Assembly (NCBI RefSeq): GCF_000332175.1
Contig: NZ_KB235914.1
Span: forward strand, 4,057,793 to 4,121,792
Origin: Pseudanabaena sp. PCC 6802
Lineage (GTDB): Bacteria; Cyanobacteriota; Cyanobacteriia; Pseudanabaenales; Pseudanabaenaceae
Length of the DNA stretch: 64,000 nt
Direction: 5' to 3'
Numbering within the stretch: the stretch's first letter is position 1; each line of letters opens with the position of its first letter. This document shows positions 52,626 through 62,917 of the stretch, piece by piece. The position numbers and the translations under genes are program-made. The notes under the pieces are model-generated. The model was given only the letters and a program-made list of their open reading frames with translations, was not told the DNA's origin and ran no database searches.

Positions 52626-52942
52626 AACTTAGGATGTAAGCCTCTTGTTCGCAAGTTATCAGTAAACCTGAGCCATTTGCTTGCTAAGAGCGATCGCTCT
52701 CGATCTTTCCCCATCCCTCTTGACCCGTTCCTAAATTTTGGAACAATTATTTCCCGATAAAATTAAATCTTGCCATAAATCTGCAATTGCGCAATAATGC
52801 CTGCAATGTGGTTTGGGTATAACATAGCAGGAATGCTTGCACCCAAAAAATACCTAAATATTTCACTTTTACTTGCTAAGATACTTGACATTTAGCGGCC
52901 AGAAGCACTGAAATATATCCTGTGTGTGATGAGTGGAAATCT
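52626..52942. other. Gene-free interval before glmM
   Basis: 317 bp. It contains an imperfect hairpin (tttgggt/acccaaa, around 52813-52849) and AT-rich promoter-like sequence. No ORF or RNA is recognised. Confidence 0.5.
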
Positions 52943-54319
52943 ATGAAATTATTCGGGACTGATGGTATACGCGGTCATGTTGGTAGCTTCTTAACCGCTC
53001 CATTGGCTTTAAAGGTGGGCTTTTGCGCCGGTCAAGTACTGAAGCACCACTACAGCAGTACTTCAACAAACATAATTTTAATTGGGCAAGACTCCCGCAC
53101 ATCAAGCAATATGCTGACAGCAGCTCTGGCAGCAGGTCTAACCGAAGCAGGCTTAAATGTGTGGAACTTAGGGTTATGCCCCACACCCACAGTGGCATAC
53201 CTGACCGCCACCACACCGGAAATTACGGGCGGTATTATGGTTTCCGCCAGCCATAACCCCCCAGAAGATAATGGCATTAAATTTTTTGGTAGCGATGGCA
53301 TCAAACTCAGTACCGAGATCCAACAGCAAATCGAGCAGATGGTGCTTGCTAACCAATCAGAACTGGAGAGCAGCAATGAAATATCACATTGTGGCGGATG
53401 GGGAACTTATCAAGAACGCTCTCCTCTAGTCGATCTCTACCAGCGATCGCTACACAACTCAATTTCTGGGAACCTGCAAGGCATCAGGGTAGTCCTGGAT
53501 TTAGCCTGGGGTGCGGCTACGCAGGTTGCACCTCAAGTATTTCAGCACTTAGGCGCGGAAGTTATCTCTCTACACGATCGCCCTGACGGCGATCGCATTA
53601 ATATTAACTGCGGCTCCACGCACCTCAAACCATTGCAAGAAGCGGTTAGGCAAACTGGCGCAGATCTGGGTTTTGCCTTTGATGGCGATGCCGATCGCGT
53701 CCTGGCCGTCGATGCCAATGGTGGCGTAGTAGATGGCGACTATATTCTTTACCTGTGGGGACAGGAATTATTGCAAGCCGAGCGGCTGCCCAATGCCTCA
53801 ATTGTGACAACAGTGATGGCAAATCTGGGCTTTGAACGCGCCTGGCAAAAATTGGGCGGGCAGATGGTACGCACTGCCGTTGGCGACCAGTACGTCCACG
53901 CTGAAATGCTGAAGTCTGGAGCAATGCTGGGTGGCGAGCAATCAGGACACGTCCTGTGCCGTCACTATGGTGTCAGCGGCGATGGGCTGCTTACCGCATT
54001 GCACTTGGCCGCATTAGCAAAACAGCGGGCACCCTTAGCAGAACTGATGCAACAAAGCTTCGTGCCGTTCCCACAATTACTAAAGAACGTACGGGTTGAG
54101 AATAGGGAAATTCGCCTCAACTGGCAATCCTGCGATTCTCTGGCGCAAGCAATCGATCGCGCCGAGCAAGATCTCGGCGATCGCGGTCGAGTTTTGGTAC
54201 GCGCCTCCGGCACAGAGCCAGTCATGCGCGTGATGGTAGAAGCCGAAACCTTGGACTTAGCTCAGCACTGGACGGATAGCCTCAGCCAAACGATCCAAAA
54301 TCATTTGGTGGGTGCTTAG
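52943..54319 (+). CDS. glmM: Phosphoglucosamine mutase
   Basis: 458 residues from ATG 52943 ([11 protein letters not shown]); an upstream in-frame start at 52922 adds seven residues not in homologues. The phosphoserine loop is [18 protein letters not shown] with Ser103, the metal site [10 protein letters not shown], the sugar-binding GEQSGHV and the C-terminal [14 protein letters not shown]. It makes glucosamine-1-phosphate for peptidoglycan and lipid A, which complements lpxD in this window. Confidence 0.95.
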   Translation: MKLFGTDGIRGHVGSFLTAPLALKVGFCAGQVLKHHYSSTSTNIILIGQDSRTSSNMLTAALAAGLTEAGLNVWNLGLCPTPTVAYLTATTPEITGGIMVSASHNPPEDNGIKFFGSDGIKLSTEIQQQIEQMVLANQSELESSNEISHCGGWGTYQERSPLVDLYQRSLHNSISGNLQGIRVVLDLAWGAATQVAPQVFQHLGAEVISLHDRPDGDRININCGSTHLKPLQEAVRQTGADLGFAFDGDADRVLAVDANGGVVDGDYILYLWGQELLQAERLPNASIVTTVMANLGFERAWQKLGGQMVRTAVGDQYVHAEMLKSGAMLGGEQSGHVLCRHYGVSGDGLLTALHLAALAKQRAPLAELMQQSFVPFPQLLKNVRVENREIRLNWQSCDSLAQAIDRAEQDLGDRGRVLVRASGTEPVMRVMVEAETLDLAQHWTDSLSQTIQNHLVGA

Positions 54320-54412
54320 ATTCTGCATTGGGCGATCGCAAATCGCTAGTAGATTACGAACTAGGGCATACAATAATCTTAGATAGCAAGCTTACTAGCA
54401 GGCGAGGACATC

Positions 54413-54695
54413 ATGTTCTTAACAGCACAAGAGCTAGAGGCAGCAATGCCTGATGCCACTCAACTATCAAGAACTAATGCCCAATCAACAGGGGTGGCTT
54501 TGGAGCGAAGTCTTGGATTTATACTTGGGTATATACGAAAATAAACTCCGCTACTTCACTTTGGCAGGAGATCTGGTGCCGACTCCCGAGGAATGGGCAC
54601 TACAAGAGCACCAACGCGCCGAGCAAGAGCACCAACGCGCCGAGAAATTGGCGGAGCGACTAAAAGCCCTTGGCATAGATCTCGATCGTGAATAG
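54413..54695 (+). pseudogene. Internally deleted Uma2-family gene
   Basis: ATG 54413 begins MFLTAQELEAAMPDATQLS, a typical Uma2 start. In another frame the C-terminal part follows (PNQQGWLWSEVLDLYLGIYE, LVPTPEEWAL, and a short heptad tail HQRAEQEHQRAEKLAERLKA). The whole central nuclease domain is missing, so a deletion with frame change has occurred. The intact relative at 55707 has the same kind of tail. It lies just upstream of the wzm gene. Confidence 0.7.
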
Positions 54696-54774
54696 CGCGA
54701 TCTGCATAGATGCCGATGAGCGATCGCATTTTGCATATACACGGGTATGATGCAAAAGTAAATGTTAAGCCGCG

Positions 54775-55602
54775 ATGGAAAACCCACCAGAATTAGTTAT
54801 TAAAGCGGGGCGTACAGAAAGTCAGTACTGGCAGGATCTGTGGCGTTATCGCGAGTTGCTGTACTTTTTGGCATGGCGGGATATTCTGGTGCGCTACAAA
54901 CAAACCGCGATCGGGGTGGCGTGGGCATTATTGCGCCCCTTTCTGACTATGGTCGTCTTTACAATCGTGTTTGGGAATTTGGCAAATCTGCCGTCTGGTG
55001 ACGTACCGTACCCGATTTTGGTGTTTGCAGGCATGTTACCCTGGCAGTTTTTTGCCGATACACTTTCGCGCTGTAGTAACAGCCTGGTGGGTAACGCCAA
55101 TTTAATCTCCAAGGTTTATTTCCCGCGTTTAATCGTGCCTGCTAGCGCTGCGATCGGCAGTTTTATCGATTTCATGGTCTCAGGCATAATTTTGCTGGGG
55201 CTGATGGCCTGGTACAATTTCTTACCCAGTTGGCATATCCTGACACTACCGATCTTCATTATTATTGCGGCTGTAGCCGCTATGGGTCTGGGCCTGTGGC
55301 TAGCAGCGCTCAATGTCAAATACCGCGACTTTCAGTACATCGTGCCCTTTCTCATACAATTTGGGCTGTATATTTCCCCGGTTGGGTTTAGCAGCAGTAT
55401 CGTGCCGGCTCAGTGGCGATCGCTCTACTATCTCAATCCGATGGTGGGCGTAATTGACGGTTTTCGCTGGGCAATTTTGGGCAGAGACACGCAAATTTAC
55501 TGGATTGGTTTTACGCTTTCCATGCTTTTAATCGTGCTTTTACTCATCAGCGGTATCTGGTATTTCCGCAAAACAGAGCGCACGTTTGCCGATGTGATTT
55601 GA
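54775..55602 (+). CDS. ABC-2 type polysaccharide export permease (Wzm-like)
   Basis: 275 residues with six hydrophobic segments. The N-terminal amphipathic part RELLYFLAWRDILVRYKQTA and IGVAWALLRPFLTMVVFTIV are diagnostic of Wzm/TagG-type permeases. NAIL-like KVYFPRLIVPASAA and SPVGFSSSIVP follow. It moves O-antigen-like or other lipid-linked glycans across the inner membrane with the Wzt ATPase encoded at 56543. The two are separated by an inserted Uma2 gene. Confidence 0.9.
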   Translation: MENPPELVIKAGRTESQYWQDLWRYRELLYFLAWRDILVRYKQTAIGVAWALLRPFLTMVVFTIVFGNLANLPSGDVPYPILVFAGMLPWQFFADTLSRCSNSLVGNANLISKVYFPRLIVPASAAIGSFIDFMVSGIILLGLMAWYNFLPSWHILTLPIFIIIAAVAAMGLGLWLAALNVKYRDFQYIVPFLIQFGLYISPVGFSSSIVPAQWRSLYYLNPMVGVIDGFRWAILGRDTQIYWIGFTLSMLLIVLLLISGIWYFRKTERTFADVI

Positions 55603-55706
55603 GTTATTATGGCGATATAACAGGCTTTACGGATGTTGGATAAACTGGGAAATAAAACAGGATTTAGTACGACAAAAGATGGCTATAGTCTCTAGAGGTG
55701 ATATGT

Positions 55707-56465
55707 ATGACTGAAACTGTGTTACTTGAGCTAGATAATACTCCAGAAATTCAACTCCCTCCAACACAGGACGAGCTACTCTCTGACGATGGTATACCCA
55801 TGGAAACTGCACGACATAAATGGCAGATGGAGTTACTAGTTAATCCTTTGACTGCCTGGTTAGCTAATCGGAATGCCTATGTGGGGGGCAATATGTTTGT
55901 CTACTTCAGCCCCAATCAGGTCAAAAATCATGACTTTCGCGGACCAGATGTTTTTGTAGCTTTGGATGTGCCAAAAGGCGAGCGCAAATGTTGGGTAGTT
56001 TGGGAAGAGGGAAAAGGCCCTGATATTGTAATTGAGTTGCTTTCCGAAAGCACGGCGATCTCTGATAAACAACAAAAGAAGGAGATTTATCAAAGACGCT
56101 TGAGAGTGCCAGAATATTTTTGGTTCGATCCCTTTAACCCCGATGATTTCGCTGGCTTTGCTATTCAAGATGAAATCTATCAACAGATACCTCCCGAGTC
56201 TCAAGGCAGATTAATCAGCCGACAATTGGGTTTAGCCTTGGTACGCTGGTCTGGACAGTTTGCCGATGCTAATACAGTCTGGTTGCGTTGGGCAACGCTA
56301 GAGGGGGATTTATTGCCCACAGACCGGGAAATTGTCGAACAAGAGCGGCAACGCGCCGAACAAGCAGAGTCACTCCTGGAACGAGAAAGGCATCGGGCAG
56401 AAAGACTAGCCGGACAGTTGAGAGCGCTTGGCGCAGATCTAGATATTGAGCAAGATGAGCATTAA
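55707..56465 (+). CDS. Uma2-family putative restriction-fold endonuclease
   Basis: 252 residues from ATG 55707, with AGAGGTG upstream. PD-(D/E)XK-like core: FRGPDVFVALDVPKGE, then PDIVIELLSESTAISDKQQK with the Glu and the following Lys. The C-terminal heptad tail (ERQRAEQAESLLERERHRAE) ends LRALGADLDIEQ. Uma2 proteins are hugely expanded in cyanobacteria and often occur as mobile or spacer-like genes; their role is unknown. It separates wzm from wzt, an unusual place. Confidence 0.88.
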   Translation: MTETVLLELDNTPEIQLPPTQDELLSDDGIPMETARHKWQMELLVNPLTAWLANRNAYVGGNMFVYFSPNQVKNHDFRGPDVFVALDVPKGERKCWVVWEEGKGPDIVIELLSESTAISDKQQKKEIYQRRLRVPEYFWFDPFNPDDFAGFAIQDEIYQQIPPESQGRLISRQLGLALVRWSGQFADANTVWLRWATLEGDLLPTDREIVEQERQRAEQAESLLERERHRAERLAGQLRALGADLDIEQDEH

Positions 56466-56542
56466 TTGTAGGGTTTAACAGGAGCGATCGCATATTACAC
56501 TCAAATGGGTAAGATGAAATGTGTCAACCAAAGGCATAATGG

Positions 56543-57802
56543 ATGTCTGATACGGTAATTAGAGTTGAAAATTTAGGCAAAAAGTACATTATCGGTCACC
56601 AGCAACAGGGTGGCTACAAAACGCTACGGGATGCGATCGCCTCGTCCGCAAAATCCTTAGTAAAACGCTTTAGAAGCTCTGATGACAAACCTAAAAACCA
56701 GTACGAAGAATTTTGGGCGTTAAAAGATGTATCGTTTGAGGTAAAGCAAGGCGAAGTTGTGGGTATCATCGGTCGTAATGGGGCGGGGAAATCAACTTTG
56801 TTGAAAATCCTCAGTCGCATTACCGAGCCAACAACAGGTGAGGTAAGAATTAAAGGTAGGGTAGCAAGTTTATTGGAGGTGGGGACAGGCTTTCATCCAG
56901 AATTGACAGGTAGAGAGAATATTTTTCTCAACGGTGCGATTTTGGGGATGAGTAAATCTGAGATTAAAAAGAAATTTGATGCGATCGTTGATTTTGCCGA
57001 GGTTGAGAAGTTTTTAGATACTCCTGTTAAGCACTATTCCTCTGGAATGTATGTGCGCTTAGCTTTTGCCGTAGCAGCACATCTAGAGCCGGAAATTCTC
57101 ATAGTTGATGAAGTCCTTGCCGTAGGAGATGCTCAATTTCAAAAGAAGTGTTTAGGGAAGATAGGAGACATTGCGACAAAAGAAAGTAGGAGTATTCTAT
57201 TCGTGAGCCATAACTTAGTTGCCCTAAAGAGCTTATGTAATAGATCGCTGCTATTAGAGTCAGGACATCTAATAGATGATGCTGAGACAGATAAAGTTGT
57301 CTCACATTACCTGGGTTTAGGTGCAAGTATGCTATCTGCAGAAAACGTTTGGAACGATCTAAACATTGCACCTGGGAATGACAAAGTACGTTTACACCGA
57401 GCTGCTGTATCACCCGTAGGAAATCAGTCACAAGAAATAACAGTTTTCACACCCATAAAACTTGTGTTTGAATACTGGAACTTTTTACCTACAACTAACC
57501 TAAATTTTAGTCTTGTATTGTACGATCTTGAGGATGTTTGTATATTTAACACTGTATCACCATCTATCCTATGTTCTGTTGGTAAGATAAGAGGCCACTG
57601 CTACGTACCCGAACACTTTTTAAATAGTGGAAGCTATAGAGTTAGATTACTAATCGTTCAAGATATGTCCACTCCGTTAGTTGATTTGGAAAATGTAGCA
57701 ACATTTGAAGTGCATGATATTAAGCGGGAAGGGGGTTGGTTCGGCAAATGGATTGGAGCAGTTCGGCCAAAGCTCGACTGGCAGGTGGAAATAATTGATT
57801 GA
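56543..57802 (+). CDS. Polysaccharide export ABC ATPase (Wzt-like) with C-terminal glycan-binding domain
   Basis: 419 residues. The ATPase spans about 1-250: Walker A GIIGRNGAGKSTLLKILSRI, signature KHYSSGMYVRLAFAVAAHLE, Walker B ILIVDEVLAVGD, H-loop FVSHN. Residues about 265-415 form a beta-sandwich Wzt C-terminal domain that selects the finished glycan (VFTPIKLVFEYWNFLPTTNL, GHCYVPEHFLNSGSYRVRLL). It pairs with the Wzm-like permease 0.9 kb upstream. The DNA becomes AT-richer from its second half onward. Confidence 0.92.
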   Translation: MSDTVIRVENLGKKYIIGHQQQGGYKTLRDAIASSAKSLVKRFRSSDDKPKNQYEEFWALKDVSFEVKQGEVVGIIGRNGAGKSTLLKILSRITEPTTGEVRIKGRVASLLEVGTGFHPELTGRENIFLNGAILGMSKSEIKKKFDAIVDFAEVEKFLDTPVKHYSSGMYVRLAFAVAAHLEPEILIVDEVLAVGDAQFQKKCLGKIGDIATKESRSILFVSHNLVALKSLCNRSLLLESGHLIDDAETDKVVSHYLGLGASMLSAENVWNDLNIAPGNDKVRLHRAAVSPVGNQSQEITVFTPIKLVFEYWNFLPTTNLNFSLVLYDLEDVCIFNTVSPSILCSVGKIRGHCYVPEHFLNSGSYRVRLLIVQDMSTPLVDLENVATFEVHDIKREGGWFGKWIGAVRPKLDWQVEIID

Positions 57803-57808
57803 AAAATT

Positions 57809-58459
57809 ATGCAAAAAGTAAATGCAATTATCAAAAAGATTGCTTCTCTTTCAAATCGGCAGACAGAAAAGCGGAAGATTCAAGATACTCAAAATGCTTT
57901 AAAGCAATTTCGTAAGCCTTACAAACTGCATATAGGCTGTGGATTAATTAATTTTTTAGAGTGGATCAATATTGATATTGAAGAGCAGCCAGGCATTGTG
58001 AATCTGGTATGGGATGTGAGTAATGGGCTGTCATTCCTGGAATCAGCATCATGTGATTTGATATACAACGAACACTTTCTTGAACATCTAACCATCGATT
58101 GTGCAAAGGTATTCTTATCTGAAAGCTATAGAGTCCTTCGACCAAATGGAACTTTAAGGATAGCTATGCCATCTCTTGAGTACGTGATTGATAAATACAA
58201 ATCTGGGAATTGGAGAGAACAAGATTGGCTCAAGCTAGATGAATATCAATTTATTCTGACTAAAGCTGAGATGATTAATATTGCCTTTCGATGGTGGGGA
58301 CATCAGTGGCTCTACGATCGCGAAGAATTGCACCGCAGGTTGAGAGAGGCTGGATTTAGAAAAATCAAAGATGTCAATTGGGGCAGCAGCGAAATTTTAG
58401 AATTAAGAAACCTAGAAACTCGCAAGGATTCTCTACTAATTTGTGAAGCCCAGAAGTAA
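57809..58459 (+). CDS. SAM-dependent methyltransferase
   Basis: 216 residues. The class I motif YKLHIGCGLINFLEWINIDI (nucleotide-binding Gly loop), then ESASCDLIYNEHFLEHLTID and ESYRVLRPNGTLRIAMPSLE. It belongs to the SAM methyltransferase 11-like group often in glycan clusters. It starts 6 bp after wzt, so it is in the same operon. It could methylate the chain terminus, which in Wzm/Wzt systems can stop elongation; that is inference. Confidence 0.85.
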   Translation: MQKVNAIIKKIASLSNRQTEKRKIQDTQNALKQFRKPYKLHIGCGLINFLEWINIDIEEQPGIVNLVWDVSNGLSFLESASCDLIYNEHFLEHLTIDCAKVFLSESYRVLRPNGTLRIAMPSLEYVIDKYKSGNWREQDWLKLDEYQFILTKAEMINIAFRWWGHQWLYDREELHRRLREAGFRKIKDVNWGSSEILELRNLETRKDSLLICEAQK

Positions 58460-58632
58460 GCAAACCTTATTACCCAGGAAAATAATTATAATTTAATTTT
58501 TATTATATTAGCAAGAGCATAGATTATATAATTTTGAAAACCAAATGAATTTACAAGGTTCTGAGATTTGCGATCGCTATTGTTTGAATTTGCCAATACA
58601 AATTAAAGCCTACAACTACCACACAAATTATC

Positions 58633-59790
58633 ATGCCAAGAGTTTCAGTTATTATTCCCTCATATAATCATAAAAAGTATGTAGCTGAAGCGATTCAAAG
58701 TGTCCTAGATCAAACCTATCAAGATTTTGAAATAGTTATAACTGATGATGGCTCTAGCGATCGCACTGTAAGCATTATCAAGAGCTTTACAGATCCAAGA
58801 ATCAAACTCTTTTGTTTCCCTAAAAATAGAGGCGCAGCTGTTGCTGTTAATCATTGTATTGCAGAAGCTAAGGGGGAATTTATTGCTCTGCTAAACTCAG
58901 ATGATGTTTTTGTAGTTGATAAGTTAGAGAAACAAGTTGATTTTTTAGATCGGAATCCTCAAGTTGGCGCAGTCTTTAGCTATGCACAATTTATAGATGA
59001 AGACAGCCAAGAGATTGCAAACACCGAACATCACTATGCTAAAGTTTTTCTTCAGCATAATCGTTCGAGATTTAAATGGTTAAACCACTTTTTTTATCAT
59101 GGCAATTGTCTTTGTCACCCTAGTATTTTGATCCGCAAGGAATGCTACGACACTGTTGGGAATTACGATAGAAGACTCGCGCAGTTACCAGATTTCGATT
59201 TCTGGATAAGGCTATGCCAAAAATACGAAATTTTTATCCTTCCAGAAAATTTAGTCAAGTTTCGGATTCGTAGTGATCGAACAAATGCAAGTGCTGATAC
59301 GCCAGAATCAAGAATTCGCATCTCATTTGAAACAATCCAGATATATAGAAATTATCTTAGTTTACAAATTCAAGAGAATATAAAGCAGATTTTCCCAGAA
59401 ATAGTTGCAATTTGCAGTATTAATGACTCCAAAATAAGTAAAGAAATAGCACCTTTATTTATTGCTAAGCTAGCTTTGCAAAGTGAAAGAAATACCATCA
59501 AATATTTTGGCATATTAACCATCTATCAACTCCTGGGGGAAAATGAATTTATTTTATCAGAGTTAAAAGAAAAATATGATTTTGATTTCACTGATTTGAT
59601 TAAACTAACTGGCAAGATTGAAATATTTATCACTCCAGAAATACTATCGACTTTATCTGAAGCAGTACCTGTTGCAAACCTTGTCAGAACTAGTAGAATT
59701 TGGAAATTATGGGAAATGTGGACGCGCGTAAAGGTCTACTTAAAGTCTAAATATCAAACTTGGTTGGGAATCAATAAAAATGATAAATAA
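58633..59790 (+). CDS. Family 2 glycosyltransferase
   Basis: 385 residues. GT2 domain at about 1-230: VSVIIPSYNHKKYVAEAIQS, IVITDDGSSDRTVSIIKSF, FIALLNSDDVF (DXD-like) and LAQLPDFDFWIRLCQKYEIF. The rest is an unassigned helical extension ending in a basic region. No transmembrane segment. The AT-rich codon choice is unlike the housekeeping part of the window. It overlaps the next gene by 11 bp. Confidence 0.88.
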   Translation: MPRVSVIIPSYNHKKYVAEAIQSVLDQTYQDFEIVITDDGSSDRTVSIIKSFTDPRIKLFCFPKNRGAAVAVNHCIAEAKGEFIALLNSDDVFVVDKLEKQVDFLDRNPQVGAVFSYAQFIDEDSQEIANTEHHYAKVFLQHNRSRFKWLNHFFYHGNCLCHPSILIRKECYDTVGNYDRRLAQLPDFDFWIRLCQKYEIFILPENLVKFRIRSDRTNASADTPESRIRISFETIQIYRNYLSLQIQENIKQIFPEIVAICSINDSKISKEIAPLFIAKLALQSERNTIKYFGILTIYQLLGENEFILSELKEKYDFDFTDLIKLTGKIEIFITPEILSTLSEAVPVANLVRTSRIWKLWEMWTRVKVYLKSKYQTWLGINKNDK

Positions 59791-61642
59791 ATCAGATGTT
59801 CATTTAAAAAAAACTATTAAGAGCTATCTGCCGTTATGGTTTATAAGATTCAATATAAATCTGCGCCATGGCATTAAAAAATTCATTATTGATTTATTCA
59901 TTGGTACAACAAAGTTTCTGATTAGAAATATTGTTCCTGATATTCCTTTGGCTAGCGATAAAGATTACTACAAATGGCTTGTTAACAACTACCCTCGAAA
60001 ATCGGATTTACATATGATGGCTGAGACAATTAGCTGCCTCAAATATAAGCCCGTTATTAGTGTGATTTTGCCTGTGTTTAATTCTCCTTTAGAGCTTTTG
60101 AAGGAAACAATTGAATCAGTTATCGGTCAAATATATCCTTACTGGGAATTGTGCATTGTTGATAGTGCTTCTACTCAAGAAGATATCAAACCTATTTTAG
60201 AGAAATATATATCGCACGATGCACGTATTAAGGTTTCTTTTAGAAATAAAACTGAATATATTTCTGTCTGCTCAAATTCAGCGTTAGAGTTGGCAACTGG
60301 TGAATTCGTAGCTTTATTAGATCAAGATGATTTGCTTACCCCTGATGCTTTATACCAAGTTGTCATTGCAATCAATAAAAATCCTAATGTTGATATGCTA
60401 TATTCTGATGAGGACACAATTGACCATGGTAATCGCTTAAAAATGCCATTTTTTAAACCTGGTTGGTGTCCCGACTCACTTTTATCAGGAATGTATACAT
60501 CTCACCTTGGAGTTTATAGGCTCAGTCTCGTTAAAGAAATTGGAGGATTTAGAATTGGGTATGAAGGAAGTCACGACTACGATCTTGTTCTAAGACTGAC
60601 AGAGAAAACTAGCCAAATCGAGCATATACCCAGGATATTATATCATGATAGATCGTATCATGATTCAGTGCCTAAATGTACAGTTAACCAAGATATTTCA
60701 CTCACCTCAAAGAAAGCAGTTAATGATGCATTAGAGCGAAGAGGAGAGATTGGTAAGGTGATTTCAACTGCTAAAGGTTGTTGGATTGTTAGATACGAAA
60801 TTCAAGAATATAAAAAAGTAAGTATTATTGTCCCAACCAAGGATCTGGGCAATGTTTTGAATAGCTGCCTGCATTCCATTTTCGAGAAATCTTCCTATCC
60901 TAATTTTGAGGTTTTGGTTATTGATAATGGCAGCAAAGAAGCTAAAGCTCGAGAAGTTATTAGCTATTGGAGGAAAAAGGAAAACAAGCGTTTTAGATGC
61001 GAAATTTTAGATATCCCTTTCAATTTCTCAAAAATAAATAATTATGCAGTAACTCATACAACAGGTGATTATTTATTGTTTCTGAACAATGATGTAGAAG
61101 TAATTACTTCGGATTGGCTAGAAGCAATGATCGAACAAGCACAACGTCCAAGTATTGGTGCTGTAGGTGCATTACTTCTTTACCCCGATCGAACCGTCCA
61201 GCATGCTGGAGTGATTGCAGGAATATGGGGGTTAGCGGGACATGGCCACAAATATTACCCAGCTAACGCTGGAGGTTACTTTAACCGAATTCAGACAGTA
61301 AATAATTATTCTGCGGTAACTGCTGCTTGCCTAATGTGTAGGCGAAAAGTCTTTGATTTAGTTGGAGGGTTTGATGAAATTCTTTCGGTTAACTTTAATG
61401 ATGTTGATTTGTGCTTCAAGATGGTAGAGAAAGGTTATAGGAATATCTACTTGCCTCACGTTCAGCTATATCATTACGAATCAAAGAGTAGGGGGCACGA
61501 TAATACCTATGAGAAACGGAAACGCCTTTCAAATGAAATTGAATATATGAGGAATAAATGGAAAAATCTAATTGACAACGACCCATGCTATAGTCCCCAT
61601 CTAACTAGAAAATATGAAAATTTTAACATTAGATTGAATTGA
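59780..61642 (+). CDS. Two-domain family 2 glycosyltransferase
   Basis: 620 residues with two GT2 domains. Domain 1 (about 95-320): ISVILPVFNSPLELLKETIE, LLDQDDLLTPDALY and GYEGSHDYDLVLRLTEKTSQ. Domain 2 (about 350-600): KVSIIVPTKDLGNVLNSCLH, LVIDNGSKE, FLNNDVEVI and FDEILSVNFNDVDLCFKMVE. Domain 1 has VDSAS where active enzymes have VDDGS or ADDAS. It also has YHDRSYHDS instead of the usual HWRxHxxS motif, so it may be inactive. The partial gene at 62918 is a close paralogue with both motifs intact. It overlaps the preceding gene by 11 bp. Confidence 0.87.
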   Translation: MINKSDVHLKKTIKSYLPLWFIRFNINLRHGIKKFIIDLFIGTTKFLIRNIVPDIPLASDKDYYKWLVNNYPRKSDLHMMAETISCLKYKPVISVILPVFNSPLELLKETIESVIGQIYPYWELCIVDSASTQEDIKPILEKYISHDARIKVSFRNKTEYISVCSNSALELATGEFVALLDQDDLLTPDALYQVVIAINKNPNVDMLYSDEDTIDHGNRLKMPFFKPGWCPDSLLSGMYTSHLGVYRLSLVKEIGGFRIGYEGSHDYDLVLRLTEKTSQIEHIPRILYHDRSYHDSVPKCTVNQDISLTSKKAVNDALERRGEIGKVISTAKGCWIVRYEIQEYKKVSIIVPTKDLGNVLNSCLHSIFEKSSYPNFEVLVIDNGSKEAKAREVISYWRKKENKRFRCEILDIPFNFSKINNYAVTHTTGDYLLFLNNDVEVITSDWLEAMIEQAQRPSIGAVGALLLYPDRTVQHAGVIAGIWGLAGHGHKYYPANAGGYFNRIQTVNNYSAVTAACLMCRRKVFDLVGGFDEILSVNFNDVDLCFKMVEKGYRNIYLPHVQLYHYESKSRGHDNTYEKRKRLSNEIEYMRNKWKNLIDNDPCYSPHLTRKYENFNIRLN

Positions 61643-61806
61643 TAGGAGTATAAGAGTTAAGATCTATCGCTTTCAAGGTTGCCTCTCCTTCTGACATCTT
61701 AAGTGGGGCTACTGAGTGAGATGTTCTCATCTGAAAATCAATGTATTTGCTCTAATGTGCTGTGTTAATCCTGCAGATGTCCTGAATAACAATTTGAGCA
61801 ATAATT

Positions 61807-62766
61807 ATGATTAGACAAGTGGATTATAAGGTTGCCGCTTATATTACTGCCTATGAAGATAGAAACGCAGTCGAACACTGTGTTTCCGCCCTAAAAAAGC
61901 AGACTTATCCTATTCAAGAGATATTTATAGTTAACAATTCAAAAGAACAGCTTATCTCTCCTTTACTAGAGACAGACGGTATCGTAGCCGATTTTCATCC
62001 TGAGAATATAGGCATAGCATCGGGAATTCACATAGGAGTCAAATGGGCTATTAATAAAGGATATGATTTTCTATGGACATTCGATCAAGATAGCGAACCT
62101 TTGCAAGACGCACTTGAGAAACTAATATTTTATTATGAAAAACTCTCTTGCCAAGGGTTATCTATTGGTATTATTGCACCCCGAGTAATTGATGTTAAGT
62201 CAAACCTGGAGATACGGGGAATGATATTTGAGAAATATCAATTCATTCCTGCTGCTGCGCCTCATATGAATCCTCAAGAAGCTTATCATGAGGATTTTTA
62301 TGAATGTGATATTGTGATTACTTCTGGTTCTTTGATATCTTTAGCCAACGCTAAGAATGTTGAATTGCCAAGGCAGGAATTATTTATAGATGCAGTAGAT
62401 TGGAGTTATTGTATGAACTTTAGAGATAAAGGGTATGCAATAGTAGTAGTAACTGAAGCTATTTTAAGGCACTATTTGGGTACTTATCAAAGCAATAAGC
62501 GTTTTATTAATACTCAAATTCCAATTTATACATATTCTCCTTTACGCTATTACTATACATGCAGAAATCACACTTTCATCGAAACTAGACTTTCTTTGCA
62601 ACAACGATATCTTTACATGTCAATTTTATTTAGAGTACGCACTCTTGTCAGAAAAGTAATTAAGATAGTTTTCTTCGAGGATGATTTAAAGTTTCTCAAG
62701 ATTTGGGCTTGCATGCGCGGAACATATGATGGATTTTTAGGAAATATAGAGAAAAATTGGAGATGA
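61807..62766 (+). CDS. Family 2 glycosyltransferase (rhamnosyltransferase-like)
   Basis: 319 residues. Features: VAAYITAYEDRNAVEHCVSA, IFIVNNSKEQLISPLLETDG, FHPENIGIASGIHIGVKWAI and the DXD-like LWTFDQDSEPLQDALEKL. LFIDAVDWSYCMNFRDKGYA and LRHYLGTY fit the RfbF/WbbL-like rhamnosyltransferase branch. Soluble or peripheral. It lies between the two paralogous two-domain glycosyltransferases, with 164 and 151 bp gaps. Confidence 0.83.
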   Translation: MIRQVDYKVAAYITAYEDRNAVEHCVSALKKQTYPIQEIFIVNNSKEQLISPLLETDGIVADFHPENIGIASGIHIGVKWAINKGYDFLWTFDQDSEPLQDALEKLIFYYEKLSCQGLSIGIIAPRVIDVKSNLEIRGMIFEKYQFIPAAAPHMNPQEAYHEDFYECDIVITSGSLISLANAKNVELPRQELFIDAVDWSYCMNFRDKGYAIVVVTEAILRHYLGTYQSNKRFINTQIPIYTYSPLRYYYTCRNHTFIETRLSLQQRYLYMSILFRVRTLVRKVIKIVFFEDDLKFLKIWACMRGTYDGFLGNIEKNWR

Positions 62767-62917
62767 GAAACAGTTTATTGCTCTCTACAGTTGTATTAAA
62801 TTCTACTCCTGTAAAGCTTTAATATTACCTTTCAGTAGACAAGAGGTAGAGATCGTTGAAAATGCAACTGCCAATAAAGTAATATTTTAAATCTCAGCTC
62901 AAAAATTAATAGATAAA

